Source: Microvirgula aerodenitrificans DSM 15089
Lineage (GTDB): Bacteria > Pseudomonadota > Gammaproteobacteria > Burkholderiales > Aquaspirillaceae
Assembly: GCF_000620105.1 (NCBI RefSeq)
Contig: NZ_JHVK01000013.1
Coordinates: forward strand, 1 to 64,000
Direction of reading: 5' to 3'
DNA length: 64,000 bases
Both the position numbers and the translations under genes were made by a program. Positions 27,718 to 37,637 of this stretch are shown in pieces; position 1 is the stretch's first letter, and the number at the start of each line of letters is the position of its first letter. The notes below the pieces were generated by a model. That model did no database searches. It had not been told where the DNA came from and saw only the letters and a program-made list of their open reading frames with translations.

Positions 27718-28483
27718 GGATCGGGATCTCCGTCGAAAAGTAATGGCTCAGATAGCGGGTCAGTTGCCGTACGGCCAGCGCTTCGCTGCCGTCGGCTTCC
27801 AGAAAGGGCGCGACTTCGATGTCGTCACGGACATCGAAGGAAAAATCGATGATGCGCGGCGGCACCTTCCACCATGGCAGTTCCTTGCTCAGCGCGGGCG
27901 GCGAGCAGCGAATATGCACGGGTGTCATGTCGCAGCGTCCGCGAATGGCGATATTGGCCGCGCCGCGCTGCAGTTGCAGCGGCCGGCCGGGGGTGGTGCG
28001 CGTGCCTTCGGGGAAGATGATCAGATTGTTGCCTGCCCGCAGCGACGCGATGCAGTCGTCGATCACGCCGACGCCGGAATCGTTGCAGATGTAGCTGGCG
28101 GCCCGGACCGGGCCGCGGGTGAACGGATTGCGCGCCAGCCCGGCCTTCACCACGCAGTCGGCGTTCGGCACCATGGCGATCAGGAAAACCACGTCGATCA
28201 GGCTCGGGTGATTGGCCAGAATCAGCTGTCCGCCGCGCGCCAGCCGCTCCTGCCCGCTGATCCGGTAACGCAGCAGACCGAGCCCGCACATGATGTCGAC
28301 GAACAGGCGGAACGAATGGTGGATGGCCAGCCGCGCCCGCCGCGTGCGGCGCACCGGATCGCGATCCAGCCACTGCAACAGCGGAAAGTACGCCAGCCAC
28401 AGCAGCAGGCCGCCGAGGCCGAAGACGGAAAAGGCCAGCCCGGTTGCCAGCAGGCGCCAGGCGCGACCGGCGCGTTCAGTCAT
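27704..28483 (-). CDS. 1-acylglycerol-3-phosphate-type acyltransferase (ApeD-like)
   Basis: A 259-residue PlsC-family protein. NHPSLIDVVFLI holds the NHx4D motif and FPEGTRT the substrate-binding motif. An N-terminal hydrophobic segment (about residues 10-35) anchors it. It probably acylates the glycerol or sugar part of the APE lipid. It overlaps the ketosynthase-like gene by 8 bases. Confidence 0.87.
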   Translation of the reverse strand: MTERAGRAWRLLATGLAFSVFGLGGLLLWLAYFPLLQWLDRDPVRRTRRARLAIHHSFRLFVDIMCGLGLLRYRISGQERLARGGQLILANHPSLIDVVFLIAMVPNADCVVKAGLARNPFTRGPVRAASYICNDSGVGVIDDCIASLRAGNNLIIFPEGTRTTPGRPLQLQRGAANIAIRGRCDMTPVHIRCSPPALSKELPWWKVPPRIIDFSFDVRDDIEVAPFLEADGSEALAVRQLTRYLSHYFSTEIPIHAIP

Positions 28484-29186
28484 GCCGGCACCATTGCCAT
28501 TGCCGCACCCCGACCCGGCGGGTATAGGCCGGCCGGTCCGACAGCAGAAAGGCCAGCGCGGCCAGATCCGGCGGCAGCACGCCGTCGGCCACGCACTCCC
28601 GGCCGGCCTCGCCGGTACAGAGGCTCAGCCCGCCCGTGTCGGTGGCCTCCAGCCGACAGGCCCAGCCGCGCGGAAAGGTGACCCGGTCGGCAAATGCCTG
28701 GTAGCGCGCCGGCAGCGGCTCGTCATACACCACGACCATGACCGCCGGCGCCCCGTCGGCCAGCAGGCCGCCGGCTTCGACAAAGGCGGCTTCGACGGTT
28801 TCGTCACCGGCGGCGATCGCCGAGTACGGCTGGACATCGTGACGGGCAATCGAGTACAGCGCACCGATGGCATTGTGAACCGACAGACTGAACGACGCCG
28901 GTGACACCTGGCCCTCGCTGACCAGCGAGTCGAGCAGGGTCAGCGAGCGGCCGACTTCGCCATGGCGCGACGCAAGCACGACCGGGCAGGCATCGTCGTC
29001 GGCCTGGCACGTGTAGGCGGTTTCCAGCGCGACCCGGCCCAGCGGATCGAGCCGTCGGCGCATCATCGCCGGCATCGCTGCCAGCGCCGGCTTGCCATCG
29101 ACCGGCAGCGGAAACGGCGCCGCCAGCCAGCGCAGCCAGCTCTCGCTGTCCGTCAGGCCGGGCGCCCATGCGGCCCAACGCACCAT
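28476..29186 (-). CDS. apeC: ketosynthase-like chain-length factor (ApeC-like)
   Basis: A 236-residue protein of the truncated ketosynthase family (PF13723 type). It has SFSLSVHNAIGALYSI and AAGDETVEAAFVEAGGLL but no catalytic Cys-His-His set, as in chain-length factors. ApeC pairs with ApeO in known systems. The start at 29186 (MVRWAAW) has GAGGTGG upstream; an ATG 6 codons earlier (29204) is possible. It is the first gene of the leftward APE operon. Confidence 0.83.
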   Translation of the reverse strand: MVRWAAWAPGLTDSESWLRWLAAPFPLPVDGKPALAAMPAMMRRRLDPLGRVALETAYTCQADDDACPVVLASRHGEVGRSLTLLDSLVSEGQVSPASFSLSVHNAIGALYSIARHDVQPYSAIAAGDETVEAAFVEAGGLLADGAPAVMVVVYDEPLPARYQAFADRVTFPRGWACRLEATDTGGLSLCTGEAGRECVADGVLPPDLAALAFLLSDRPAYTRRVGVRQWQWCRHD

Positions 29187-29470
29187 TTTCCACCTCACCG
29201 CCATCACCAGTCGTTCCGTTTTCTCATGCGTGCCCGGCACGGATTCCGGGGAAATCCGCGCAATTCTTTTGGCATATAAAATATGGCGGACATTTTAATC
29301 CATGCCGCGCATAAAGCCCATAAATGGCGCGATGATGGCCGTCAGTACGTTGTTTCCGCCCAACGCCGGCGGGTATGGCAGCGAGGAATTCTGAACGTTA
29401 TTGGCGCATTTCCCGCAGCGGCCAATTAACTAACGATTAATTCCAAAATAGAGAAATTCTGAATCTGGGT
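29187..29470. other. regulatory gap upstream of the APE operon
   Basis: No gene is seen in this 284-base gap. It is more AT-rich than its surroundings, with ATAAAATAT near 29275-29285 (a candidate -10 zone on the minus strand) and a dyad CGGATT/AATCCG with a 7-base centre at 29240-29258, about 55 bases before apeC. The dyad may be an operator. No near-consensus -35 could be fixed. Confidence 0.4.
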
Positions 29471-30565
<1,095 letters not shown>

Positions 30566-30617
30566 CGGCGGGGCGACCCCGGCTGCGGGTGCAGGACAGA
30601 CAGGATGGGCAGGGACA

Positions 30618-31826
30618 TCAGGAATAAAAGGATGGCGCGGGCGGCTGCTGGTTCAGCGCCCAGTCTCCGAGTTCGCGGAGCTTGTAGTCTACGGGATCGT
30701 GCAGGGTCTGCGTTCGCAGATTGCGCCAGTGGCGATCCAGCCGCAGTGCGGCATGGGTGGCACGCGCGCCGGTGACTTCGAACAGCCGGGTGCAGACATC
30801 CAGCCCGATCCGCGTCGCCGCCACCTTGGCACTGGCGATGCTGACCGCCAGCCGGCCGCGCTCGTCCGCCGTCAGGGCGTCGCCGCACGCCCAGGCATCG
30901 TCCAGCATCCGCGCCGCACGTTCGACCAGTGCGCGCACGCTTTCCAGGCCAAGCCAGAACTCGCCGTAGTGATTGAGCACGTACGGGTCTTCGCCAACCG
31001 TCGCCGCCGCGGAGCGATGCCATGGTCGCGCCTCGTGCAGCGAGAAATGCCGCGCCTCGTCGAATGCGCCCTCGGCGATGCCGAGATAGACGCAGGTCAG
31101 GGTCAGTTGGGCAATCAGCGGCCGCAGGCACGAGAACGGCGTGGTCAGCGGACCGGGGTCGGCCAGGATCTCGCTGTTCTCCACCCTCACCTGCTCGAAC
31201 TGCACCGTGCCGCTGTCGGTCTGGCGCTGGCCGATGCTGTCCCAGTCATCCAGCAGGGTGATGCCGCTGCGCGCGGTCGGCACGGCGGCAATCAGCAGCC
31301 GCTGGTCATCGGCATGCCGCGCCGACACGATCAGCATTTCCGAGTCCAGTGCGCCGGAGCAGAAGCGCTTCTGCCCGGCAAACAGGTAGTGGCCCGGCCG
31401 CGGCCGGGCCTGGGTGCGCGGATCGAGCGGGTTCAGCGCATTGCCCCAGAACCACTGCCGCCGCGCGGTATGCTCGAACCACGGCTGCCACTGCGCCGGC
31501 CCGGCGAACAGGCGCACGGTCGCCAGCATCAGATGCTGGAAACCGAACACATGGGCGATCGACGCATCGACGCGGGCAAAGCGGCGCACGATGGTCAGCA
31601 TCTCGCTCCAGCTGGCCCCCAGCCCGCCGAACTCGCGCGGGATGGCCAGCGTCAGCAGCCCGCTGCGCCGCAATGCATCGCGCTCGGCCTTCGGTGTGCC
31701 ACCCGCCTGGTCGCGCGCCACGGCCGTGGCGGCGAAGCGCTGCGCCAGTTCATCGGCAATGGCGAAGATATCGTCGTGACGCGGGCGGGCACGCCCGGCG
31801 ATCGGCGGGGCCAGGGTATTCAGCAT
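30618..31826 (-). CDS. DszC-like flavin-dependent monooxygenase (acyl-CoA dehydrogenase fold)
   Basis: A 402-residue protein of the acyl-CoA dehydrogenase fold. The C terminus HWRNLRTQTLHDPVDYKL (landmark RNLRTQTLHDP) is the signature of DszC/SfnB-type enzymes that use reduced flavin to oxidise sulfur compounds rather than acyl-CoA. It lies next to ssuD and msuE, which supply a matching monooxygenase and reduced FMN. The substrate is unknown. Confidence 0.82.
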   Translation of the reverse strand: MLNTLAPPIAGRARPRHDDIFAIADELAQRFAATAVARDQAGGTPKAERDALRRSGLLTLAIPREFGGLGASWSEMLTIVRRFARVDASIAHVFGFQHLMLATVRLFAGPAQWQPWFEHTARRQWFWGNALNPLDPRTQARPRPGHYLFAGQKRFCSGALDSEMLIVSARHADDQRLLIAAVPTARSGITLLDDWDSIGQRQTDSGTVQFEQVRVENSEILADPGPLTTPFSCLRPLIAQLTLTCVYLGIAEGAFDEARHFSLHEARPWHRSAAATVGEDPYVLNHYGEFWLGLESVRALVERAARMLDDAWACGDALTADERGRLAVSIASAKVAATRIGLDVCTRLFEVTGARATHAALRLDRHWRNLRTQTLHDPVDYKLRELGDWALNQQPPAPSFYS

Positions 31827-31837
31827 CGGCGTCTCCG

Positions 31838-32986
31838 TCAGGCTGCAGGGCGTTCGCGCATCGGCACGATGTCGTTGGCAATCATTTCCCCGAACGGGCC
31901 GGTCAGGTTGCCGCTGCTGGCCACGCGCTCACGCAGCCCCAGCGGCAGCAGCGGAAACACCAGCTCGGCGAAGCGGTACGCTTCCTCCAGGTGCGGGTAA
32001 CCGGAGAAAATGAAGCTGTCGATGCCGAGCGCCGCGTATTCGAGAATGCGTGCCGCCACGGTTTCCGGATCGCCGACCAGCGCCGTGCCGGCACCGCCGC
32101 GGACCAGACCGACGCCGGCCCACAGGTTCGGCGCAATTTCCAGCTGGTCGCGGCGGCCGCCATGCAGTTGCGACATGCGCCGCTGCCCTTCCGAATCGAA
32201 GCGCGAGAACGACTGCTGTGCGGCGGCGATCGTCTCGTCCGACACCTGCTCGATCAGCTTGTCGGCAGCGGCCCAGGCTTCGGCGGCCGTCTCGCGCACA
32301 ATGACGTGCAGGCGGATGCCGAAGCGCACCTCGCGCCCGAGCCGCCGGGCGCGGGCGCGCACGTCGGCGATTTTCTCCGCCACCGCCTGCGGCGGCTCAC
32401 CCCAGCTCAGGTACACGTCGACCTGCTCGGCGGCCAGGTCGTGCGCCGCATCCGACGAGCCGCCAAAGTACAGCGGCGGGTACGGCTGCTGCAGCGGCGG
32501 GTACAGCGCCCTGGCCTTTCTGACTTTCAGGTATTCCCCGTCATAGTCGACGCTTTCGCCCTGCAGCACGCGGCGCCAGATATGCAGGAATTCGCGCGCG
32601 GCCGCATAGCGCTGGCCATGGTCGAGAAACACGCCGTCGCCCTGCGCTTCGTCAGGATCGCCGCCGGTCACGACATTGATCAGCAGCCGGCCACCGGACA
32701 GCCGGTCCAGCGTCGCCGCCATCCGCGCCGAAACCGTCGGCGAAATGATGCCGGGCCGGACGGCGACCAGATAACGCAGTTGCCGGGTCAGCGGCGCCAG
32801 TGCGGACGCCACCACCCAGGCATCCTCGCACGAGCGCCCGGTCGGGATCAGCACGCCGTAATAGCCCAGTTCGTCGGCTGCCTGGGCAATCTGTTTCAGA
32901 TAGGCCAGCGTCACCGGGCGGGCGCCGTGCGACGTGCCCAGATAGTGGCCGTCGCCGTGGGTCGGTAAAAACCAGAAAACCTGCAT
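31838..32986 (-). CDS. ssuD: FMNH2-dependent alkanesulfonate monooxygenase, SsuD-like
   Basis: A 382-residue luciferase-like TIM barrel, almost the length of E. coli SsuD (381). It begins [39 protein letters not shown] and [16 protein letters not shown] are family segments. It cleaves alkanesulfonates to aldehyde and sulfite with FMNH2 and oxygen. The start at 32986 is 15 codons inside the longest frame. Reduced flavin would come from the msuE product next door. Confidence 0.9.
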   Translation of the reverse strand: MQVFWFLPTHGDGHYLGTSHGARPVTLAYLKQIAQAADELGYYGVLIPTGRSCEDAWVVASALAPLTRQLRYLVAVRPGIISPTVSARMAATLDRLSGGRLLINVVTGGDPDEAQGDGVFLDHGQRYAAAREFLHIWRRVLQGESVDYDGEYLKVRKARALYPPLQQPYPPLYFGGSSDAAHDLAAEQVDVYLSWGEPPQAVAEKIADVRARARRLGREVRFGIRLHVIVRETAAEAWAAADKLIEQVSDETIAAAQQSFSRFDSEGQRRMSQLHGGRRDQLEIAPNLWAGVGLVRGGAGTALVGDPETVAARILEYAALGIDSFIFSGYPHLEEAYRFAELVFPLLPLGLRERVASSGNLTGPFGEMIANDIVPMRERPAA

Positions 32987-33031
32987 GGTCGCTTTCTGTA
33001 TCGGGGGAGTCGGGAACAAGGGTGAGGTCAT

Positions 33032-33604
33032 TCAGGCCGCCAGCAGCTCGGCCGCCCCCCGGGCCTGCCTGGCCCGCAGCAGCGGCAGGGCCCGCTCGAC
33101 CGCCAGGTCGATGCGCGCCTGCAGCGCCGGGCTGCTGACCCGGTAGTCGCTGAAGTCGGTTTCGGTGCCGTATACGCCGATCGGCAGCGTCAGCGACTGG
33201 AAGAAGCTGAACAGCGGCCGCAACTGGTGATCGATCACCAGCGCATGGCGGTCGCTGCCGCCGGTGGCGGCCAGCAGCACCGGGGTGTCGACCAGCGCGT
33301 TCTGGCCAACCAGATCGAAGAAGTGCTTGAACAGGCCCGGATAGGTGCCGCGGAACACTGGAGCGGCGACAATCAGGAAGTCGGCCGATTCGACGGCCGC
33401 AAACTGTCTGCGTACGGCCTCCGGCAGGGCCGATACCGAAAAGGCGCCGCCGAGTGCCTTGCCGATATCGCTGATTTCGATCACGTCGATATCGACCGGC
33501 AGCCGCTCGGCAAAGCGCTCCAGCAGGGCTTCCACCAGGGCGGCGGTGCGGGACGGGCGCTGGAAGCTGCCGATGACGGCAGCGATTTTCAGTCTGTGTT
33601 GCAT
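33032..33604 (-). CDS. msuE: NAD(P)H:FMN reductase, MsuE-like
   Basis: A 190-residue flavodoxin-fold reductase. VIGSFQRPSRTAALVEAL is the FMN phosphate loop and APVFRGTYPGLFKHFFDLVG the conserved segment of the SsuE/MsuE family (landmarks GSFQRPSRT and YPGLFKHFFD). It provides FMNH2 to SsuD and to the DszC/SfnB-like proteins. ATG at 33604 has AGGAG upstream; 30 codons of open frame before it are excluded. Confidence 0.88.
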   Translation of the reverse strand: MQHRLKIAAVIGSFQRPSRTAALVEALLERFAERLPVDIDVIEISDIGKALGGAFSVSALPEAVRRQFAAVESADFLIVAAPVFRGTYPGLFKHFFDLVGQNALVDTPVLLAATGGSDRHALVIDHQLRPLFSFFQSLTLPIGVYGTETDFSDYRVSSPALQARIDLAVERALPLLRARQARGAAELLAA

Positions 33605-33659
33605 GGCATGAACTCCTGTTGGTGCAGCCATCGGCCCGTGGCCGTGGCGAGGGATGGGG

Positions 33660-34787
33660 TCAGTACGCGCCATGGCGCGGAGGCGGTGTGCCATTCAGGC
33701 AGTGGTCGCCGATCACGCGCGCCTGTTGTCGCGCGGGGCGACCGGCGTCATGACGACGGGCGTCGCGCCAGTGCCGGTCCGGGCGGGCGGCATCCGCCAG
33801 CAGGCGGCGACCGGCCAGCTCGAACACGGCAGCGCCAGCCTGCGACGCCAGATCGGCGCACAGCACCCGCGCCGCCGTGACGGCCAGCGCGGCCGCATCA
33901 TGAATGGTCTGGCCCGGCACGGCGGTCAGCGCATCGACCTGCAGTGCCGCGTCGTCGAGCAGCGCACCGGCAGCGGCCTGGCAGGCGCCGAGCCAGCCAA
34001 AGCGCGCCAGCCGCTGCGCATCGTGGTCATGGCGCAAGACGGCGGCGCTGTCCGCCAGGGCGGCATCGGCGATGCCAAGGTCGATGGCAGCATGCAGCAG
34101 CTGGGCCAGCGGTCCGACCCGGCCCGGCGTGTCGAACACCACCCGGTACGGAATCACCGCCAGTGGCCCGACCTCGACCTCGTCGATCGCCACGCCGCCA
34201 TCCGCTTCGACCCGCAGGCCGGCACTGCCGCGCGGGACAAAGGCCAGCAGCAGGTTGCCATCGCCGGATCTGACCGACAGCGCCACCCAGTCGGCCTGCG
34301 CCGCGCCACCGGCATCGCACTTGCGTCCGTCGATGCGGTAGTGACCGTCGACGCAGTGAATGCGGGTTTCGATCCGGCAAACCTCGTCGACACCGGTTTC
34401 CGCCAGTGCGGCGGCAAAGCGTTCGCCGTCCAGCGCCCGCCGGAAAAACGCCTGTTTCTGCGGCTCGCTGCCGGTGGCGCGCAACACTTCGAGCACCGCG
34501 TAGTGGCTGTGCGCGATACGGGCCAGCGCCGGGTCCCCGGCCGCCAGCAGACGGATCAGCTGCGCCAGGGTGCCGCTGCCGACACCACCGCCGCCATACG
34601 CCTTCGGCACGGCCACGCCGCCCAGCCCGCTGGCCCGGAACTGCGCCAGCGCGTCGGGGACACCGCCCTGCAGCCGCAATGCCAGTTGTCGCGCCGCATC
34701 GAGCGCCTGCGCGTCATCGGCGCGGGATGCCGTATCAGTCGATGGCGCCGGTCGACGGCGGCGGCGGGGTACGGGAGAAACGGTCAT
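33660..34787 (-). CDS. SfnB-like acyl-CoA dehydrogenase-fold flavoprotein
   Basis: A 375-residue protein with an acyl-CoA dehydrogenase fold: GLGGVAVPKAYGGGGV, an N-terminal helical domain, ALAETGVDEVC, and RHWRDARRHDAG near the end, matching the SfnB group involved in sulfur acquisition. The N terminus (RRRRRP) is basic and proline-rich. It is one of two SfnB-like paralogues in tandem. Confidence 0.78.
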   Translation of the reverse strand: MTVSPVPRRRRRPAPSTDTASRADDAQALDAARQLALRLQGGVPDALAQFRASGLGGVAVPKAYGGGGVGSGTLAQLIRLLAAGDPALARIAHSHYAVLEVLRATGSEPQKQAFFRRALDGERFAAALAETGVDEVCRIETRIHCVDGHYRIDGRKCDAGGAAQADWVALSVRSGDGNLLLAFVPRGSAGLRVEADGGVAIDEVEVGPLAVIPYRVVFDTPGRVGPLAQLLHAAIDLGIADAALADSAAVLRHDHDAQRLARFGWLGACQAAAGALLDDAALQVDALTAVPGQTIHDAAALAVTAARVLCADLASQAGAAVFELAGRRLLADAARPDRHWRDARRHDAGRPARQQARVIGDHCLNGTPPPRHGAY

Positions 34788-34798
34788 GAGGATTCCAG

Positions 34799-35908
34799 TC
34801 AGAAAGGGGCGCGGAGAGGCGCGGCAGACGGCAGGTCCAGCAGCCGTTCGCCAAGCTGGCGGCAACTGTCGGCGGATGGCGCGTACTGTGCATGGGCCCG
34901 GGCATCGCGCCAGCAGCGATCGCGGTCATCGCCATCGACAGCCGGGACCGGCCCGGCCAGCTCGAACAGCGCATCGACCGCACGCAGCGCGATATCGCCG
35001 CACAGCACCCGGGCCTGGAGCACCGCCACATCGGCGTCGTTGCCGGCATCCAGCGCGCGGGCAGCGTGGCGCAGCAGTGTCTGCGCCGCAGACAGCCGCA
35101 CCTGCAGTTCGCCGATCGTCGCCAGCAGCGCATCGGTCTGCGCCCCCGGCCGGCGCCGGGTGCCATCCAGTGCGGCCGCCGCCATGCCGGCGTCGATGGC
35201 AGCGGCATACAGCGCCACCGGCGATGGCGACCGGGCCGCCCCGTCGAGGTCGAACACCCACTTCGCCGCGACCGTGACCTGCGTCAGCCGCAGCGTGCCG
35301 CCAGCGACGGTGCGCAGCCCGACCGGCACCGCTTCATCCTCGATATCGAGGCCATGCGCGTTATGTGGCACCAGCGCCAGCCACGTCCGCTGCCGGGCAT
35401 CCCGGGCCGGCACCGCCAGCCACTCGGCAAAGCCGGCGCCGGCGACCTGGTGCAGCTCGCCGTTCAGACGCAGCGCGCCGCCGGAATCCGGTTCGCCATC
35501 GACAGTGCCGGCCGGCGCGGAGGCGAAATGCCGTCCCTGCAGCAATTCGCGGTACAGCAGGCGCTGTTGCGCCCCGCCCGCCGTCCGCAGCCGTTCCAGC
35601 GTGTCGACATGGGCGAGCAGGATGCGGGCAATCGACGGATCGGCCGCCGCCAGGGTGCGAAAGATCGCGGTCAGGGTCTGGCGCGATACCCCGGCACCGC
35701 CGTGCTCGCGCGGCACGGTCACCGCCCACAGCCCGGCGCGGGTCATGGCCGCCAGTTCGTCCCATGGCAGGCGCCGCTCGCGGTCGCGCACGGCAGCCCC
35801 CGGCGCGAATTGCGCGGCCAGGGTACGGGCGGTGTCCAGTGCTTCATCGTCGCTGCGGATCAGGTGCACGGCGATGTCGACGATCGGTTCGATGGCGCGG
35901 ATGGTCAT
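34799..35908 (-). CDS. SfnB-like acyl-CoA dehydrogenase-fold flavoprotein, first gene of operon
   Basis: A 369-residue paralogue of the next gene: AVTVPREHGGAGVS, FRTLAAADPSIARILLAH, and CWRDARAHAQ near the C terminus. No catalytic acyl-CoA base typical of true dehydrogenases is evident. The ATG at 35908 has CCGGAGCC upstream; a TTG 5 codons earlier is less likely. It is the first gene after the sigma-54 promoter. Confidence 0.78.
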   Translation of the reverse strand: MTIRAIEPIVDIAVHLIRSDDEALDTARTLAAQFAPGAAVRDRERRLPWDELAAMTRAGLWAVTVPREHGGAGVSRQTLTAIFRTLAAADPSIARILLAHVDTLERLRTAGGAQQRLLYRELLQGRHFASAPAGTVDGEPDSGGALRLNGELHQVAGAGFAEWLAVPARDARQRTWLALVPHNAHGLDIEDEAVPVGLRTVAGGTLRLTQVTVAAKWVFDLDGAARSPSPVALYAAAIDAGMAAAALDGTRRRPGAQTDALLATIGELQVRLSAAQTLLRHAARALDAGNDADVAVLQARVLCGDIALRAVDALFELAGPVPAVDGDDRDRCWRDARAHAQYAPSADSCRQLGERLLDLPSAAPLRAPF

Positions 35909-35941
35909 CAGGGGCTCCGGCAAGTTTCTGATAACTGTTCA

Positions 35942-35956
35942 GCAGCTTGCGTGCCA
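35942..35956 (-). promoter_or_regulatory. sigma-54 promoter of the sulfur cluster
   Basis: Minus strand: TGGCACG, four bases, CTGC, with GG and GC 10 bases apart, one mismatch (C for T) from the -24/-12 consensus TGGCACG-N4-TTGC. The predicted start is near 35931, about 22 bases before the ATG at 35908. It fits the SfnR-like sigma-54 activator encoded at the other end of the cluster. Confidence 0.8.
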
Positions 35957-36007
35957 GAAACCCAACCTTCTGTTATATAAGCCTTTCCCCGTTCCGCGCG
36001 CCGATCT

Positions 36008-36048
36008 CTGTACGAATCCGGACAGTGGCACTGTCCGGATTCGTACAG
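36008..36048. repeat. nested-dyad activator site (two tandem dyads in a 41-bp palindrome)
   Basis: Arms 36008-36027 and 36029-36048 are perfect inverted copies of CTGTACGAATCCGGACAGTG around one G. Each 18-base core, CTGT-N-CG-R-AT-Y-CG-N-ACAG, is itself a dyad matching its complement at 14 of 18 positions. Their centres are 23 bp apart and lie at about -86 and -109 from the sigma-54 start. This is the usual place for enhancer sites of sigma-54 activators. No T-run follows on either strand, so it is not a terminator. Binding by the SfnR-like protein is inferred. Confidence 0.75.
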
Positions 36049-36184
36049 CGGCATGGCCCCGATGCGGGAAATGCAGCAGCGCCGGTCGTCGGCAGACGGC
36101 CCGGTCTGCTATCGTTCGGTCTCGTTCCGGCATGCCGGCCCCACCTACCGGCCCTCGCGGCCTTCACCGGGAGACTCTCGCCCC

Positions 36185-37534
36185 ATGGCTCAATACGATC
36201 TCGACCTGTTTGTCATCGGCGCCGGTTCCGGCGGGGTACGCGCGGCGCGCGTCGCCAGTCAGCACGGCGCACGCGTCGCCATCGCCGAAGAAGCGAATTT
36301 CGGCGGCACCTGCGTCAACCGCGGCTGTGTGCCGAAAAAACTGTTCGTGTATGCGAGCCGCTTTGCCGCCGAGTTCGAACAGGCCGCGGCCTATGGCTGG
36401 CAGCTGCCGAAGCCCGCCTTCGACTGGCCGACGCTGCTGCGGAACAAGGATGCCGAGATCGCGCGTCTGGAAAGCGTGTACCGCCGCAACCTCGACCAGG
36501 CCGGCGTCACCATCCATGCCGAACGTGCCGTACTGGAAGATGCGCACACCGTGCGTCTGAGCACCAGCGGCAAACGCCTGACCGCCGCCCATATCCTGAT
36601 TGCCGTCGGTGGCCGGCCACATGCCGGCCCGGCCTTCCCCGGCCAGGAACTGGCCATCACCTCGGACGAGGTGTTCCACCTGCAACAGTTGCCGCGTCGC
36701 ATCCTGATTGTCGGCGGCGGCTATATCGCCATCGAATTCGCCGGCATCTTTGCCGGACTTGGCGTCAACACCGCACTGCTGCATCGCGGCCCGCACGTGC
36801 TGCGCGGCTTTGACGAGGAAATCCGCACCACGCTGGAGGACAGCTACCGCCAGCGCGGCATCCGCATGCTGCTGAACAACACGCTGACCCGGCTGGAGAA
36901 AACCGCCGACGGACTGCGCGCCACCCTGGCTGACGGCAGCACGGTCGAGACCGATGTGGTCATGCTGTGCGTCGGCCGCCGCCCGTACACTGGCGAGCTC
37001 GGGCTGGATGCGGCCGGCGTGGCCACCGGAAAGAACGGGGAGATCCGGGTCGATGCGCAATCGTGCACCAATGTGCCGTCGATCCACGCAGTCGGCGACG
37101 TGACCGACCGCGTCAACCTGACCCCGGTCGCCATCCGCGAAGGCCAGGCCTTTGCCGACAGCGTGTTCGGTCAGCGACCGGCGACTGTCGATCACTCACT
37201 GGTACCCACGGCGGTGTTCTCGACCCCGGAAATCGGCACGGTCGGCCCGAGCGAGGAAGCCGCCCGCGAACGCTACCCGGCACTGAAGGTGTATCGCGCC
37301 CGCTTCCGGCCGATGAAAACCGCATTTGCCGCCAGCAACGAACCGATGCTGATGAAGCTGCTGGTCGACGGCGAAACCGACCGGGTGGTCGGCGCCCATG
37401 TGCTCGGCGAAGGCGGGGCGGAGATGATCCAGTTGCTGGCGGTATCGATCGGCATGGGCGCGACCAAGGCCGACCTCGACCGCACCATCGCACTGCACCC
37501 GTCCGCCGCCGAGGAATGGGTGACGATGCGCTGA
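36185..37534 (+). CDS. gor: glutathione-disulfide reductase
   Basis: A 449-residue flavoprotein disulfide reductase. FAD motif GAGSGGVRAARV, redox Cys pair in GGTCVNRGCVPKK, NADPH motif VGGGYIAIEFAG, and the C-terminal catalytic base in ALHPSAAEEW. It reduces GSSG in the cytosol. The start at 36185 has GGGAG upstream and matches family N termini; 44 codons of open frame before it overlap the nested-dyad region and are excluded. It is divergent from the sulfur operon. Confidence 0.95.
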   Translation: MAQYDLDLFVIGAGSGGVRAARVASQHGARVAIAEEANFGGTCVNRGCVPKKLFVYASRFAAEFEQAAAYGWQLPKPAFDWPTLLRNKDAEIARLESVYRRNLDQAGVTIHAERAVLEDAHTVRLSTSGKRLTAAHILIAVGGRPHAGPAFPGQELAITSDEVFHLQQLPRRILIVGGGYIAIEFAGIFAGLGVNTALLHRGPHVLRGFDEEIRTTLEDSYRQRGIRMLLNNTLTRLEKTADGLRATLADGSTVETDVVMLCVGRRPYTGELGLDAAGVATGKNGEIRVDAQSCTNVPSIHAVGDVTDRVNLTPVAIREGQAFADSVFGQRPATVDHSLVPTAVFSTPEIGTVGPSEEAARERYPALKVYRARFRPMKTAFAASNEPMLMKLLVDGETDRVVGAHVLGEGGAEMIQLLAVSIGMGATKADLDRTIALHPSAAEEWVTMR

Positions 37535-37637
37535 GTATTCATTGAGTACTCATTGGCCTGCGTGAGCAACCCGGGGTTTTCCCGGTCCCGGCCATGAGGA
37601 CACCGCCCCCCGGGATGACATCACGGCATGCTTGTGG

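Noticed and set aside
36008-36048. The 41-bp palindrome as a transcription terminator
   Set aside because: No T-run follows on either strand, and it lies upstream of the start codons of both divergent genes.
33654-36560. Very long plus-strand open frame across the sulfur cluster and into gor
   Set aside because: It is antisense to three supported genes and out of frame with gor; the translation is low-complexity Arg/Ser/Ala.
37535-37637. Attachment site or integrase scar at the left border of the accessory module
   Set aside because: A short GAGTA-TTCATT-GAGTACTCATT near-repeat follows gor, but no matching copy was found at the right border and no integrase is present.
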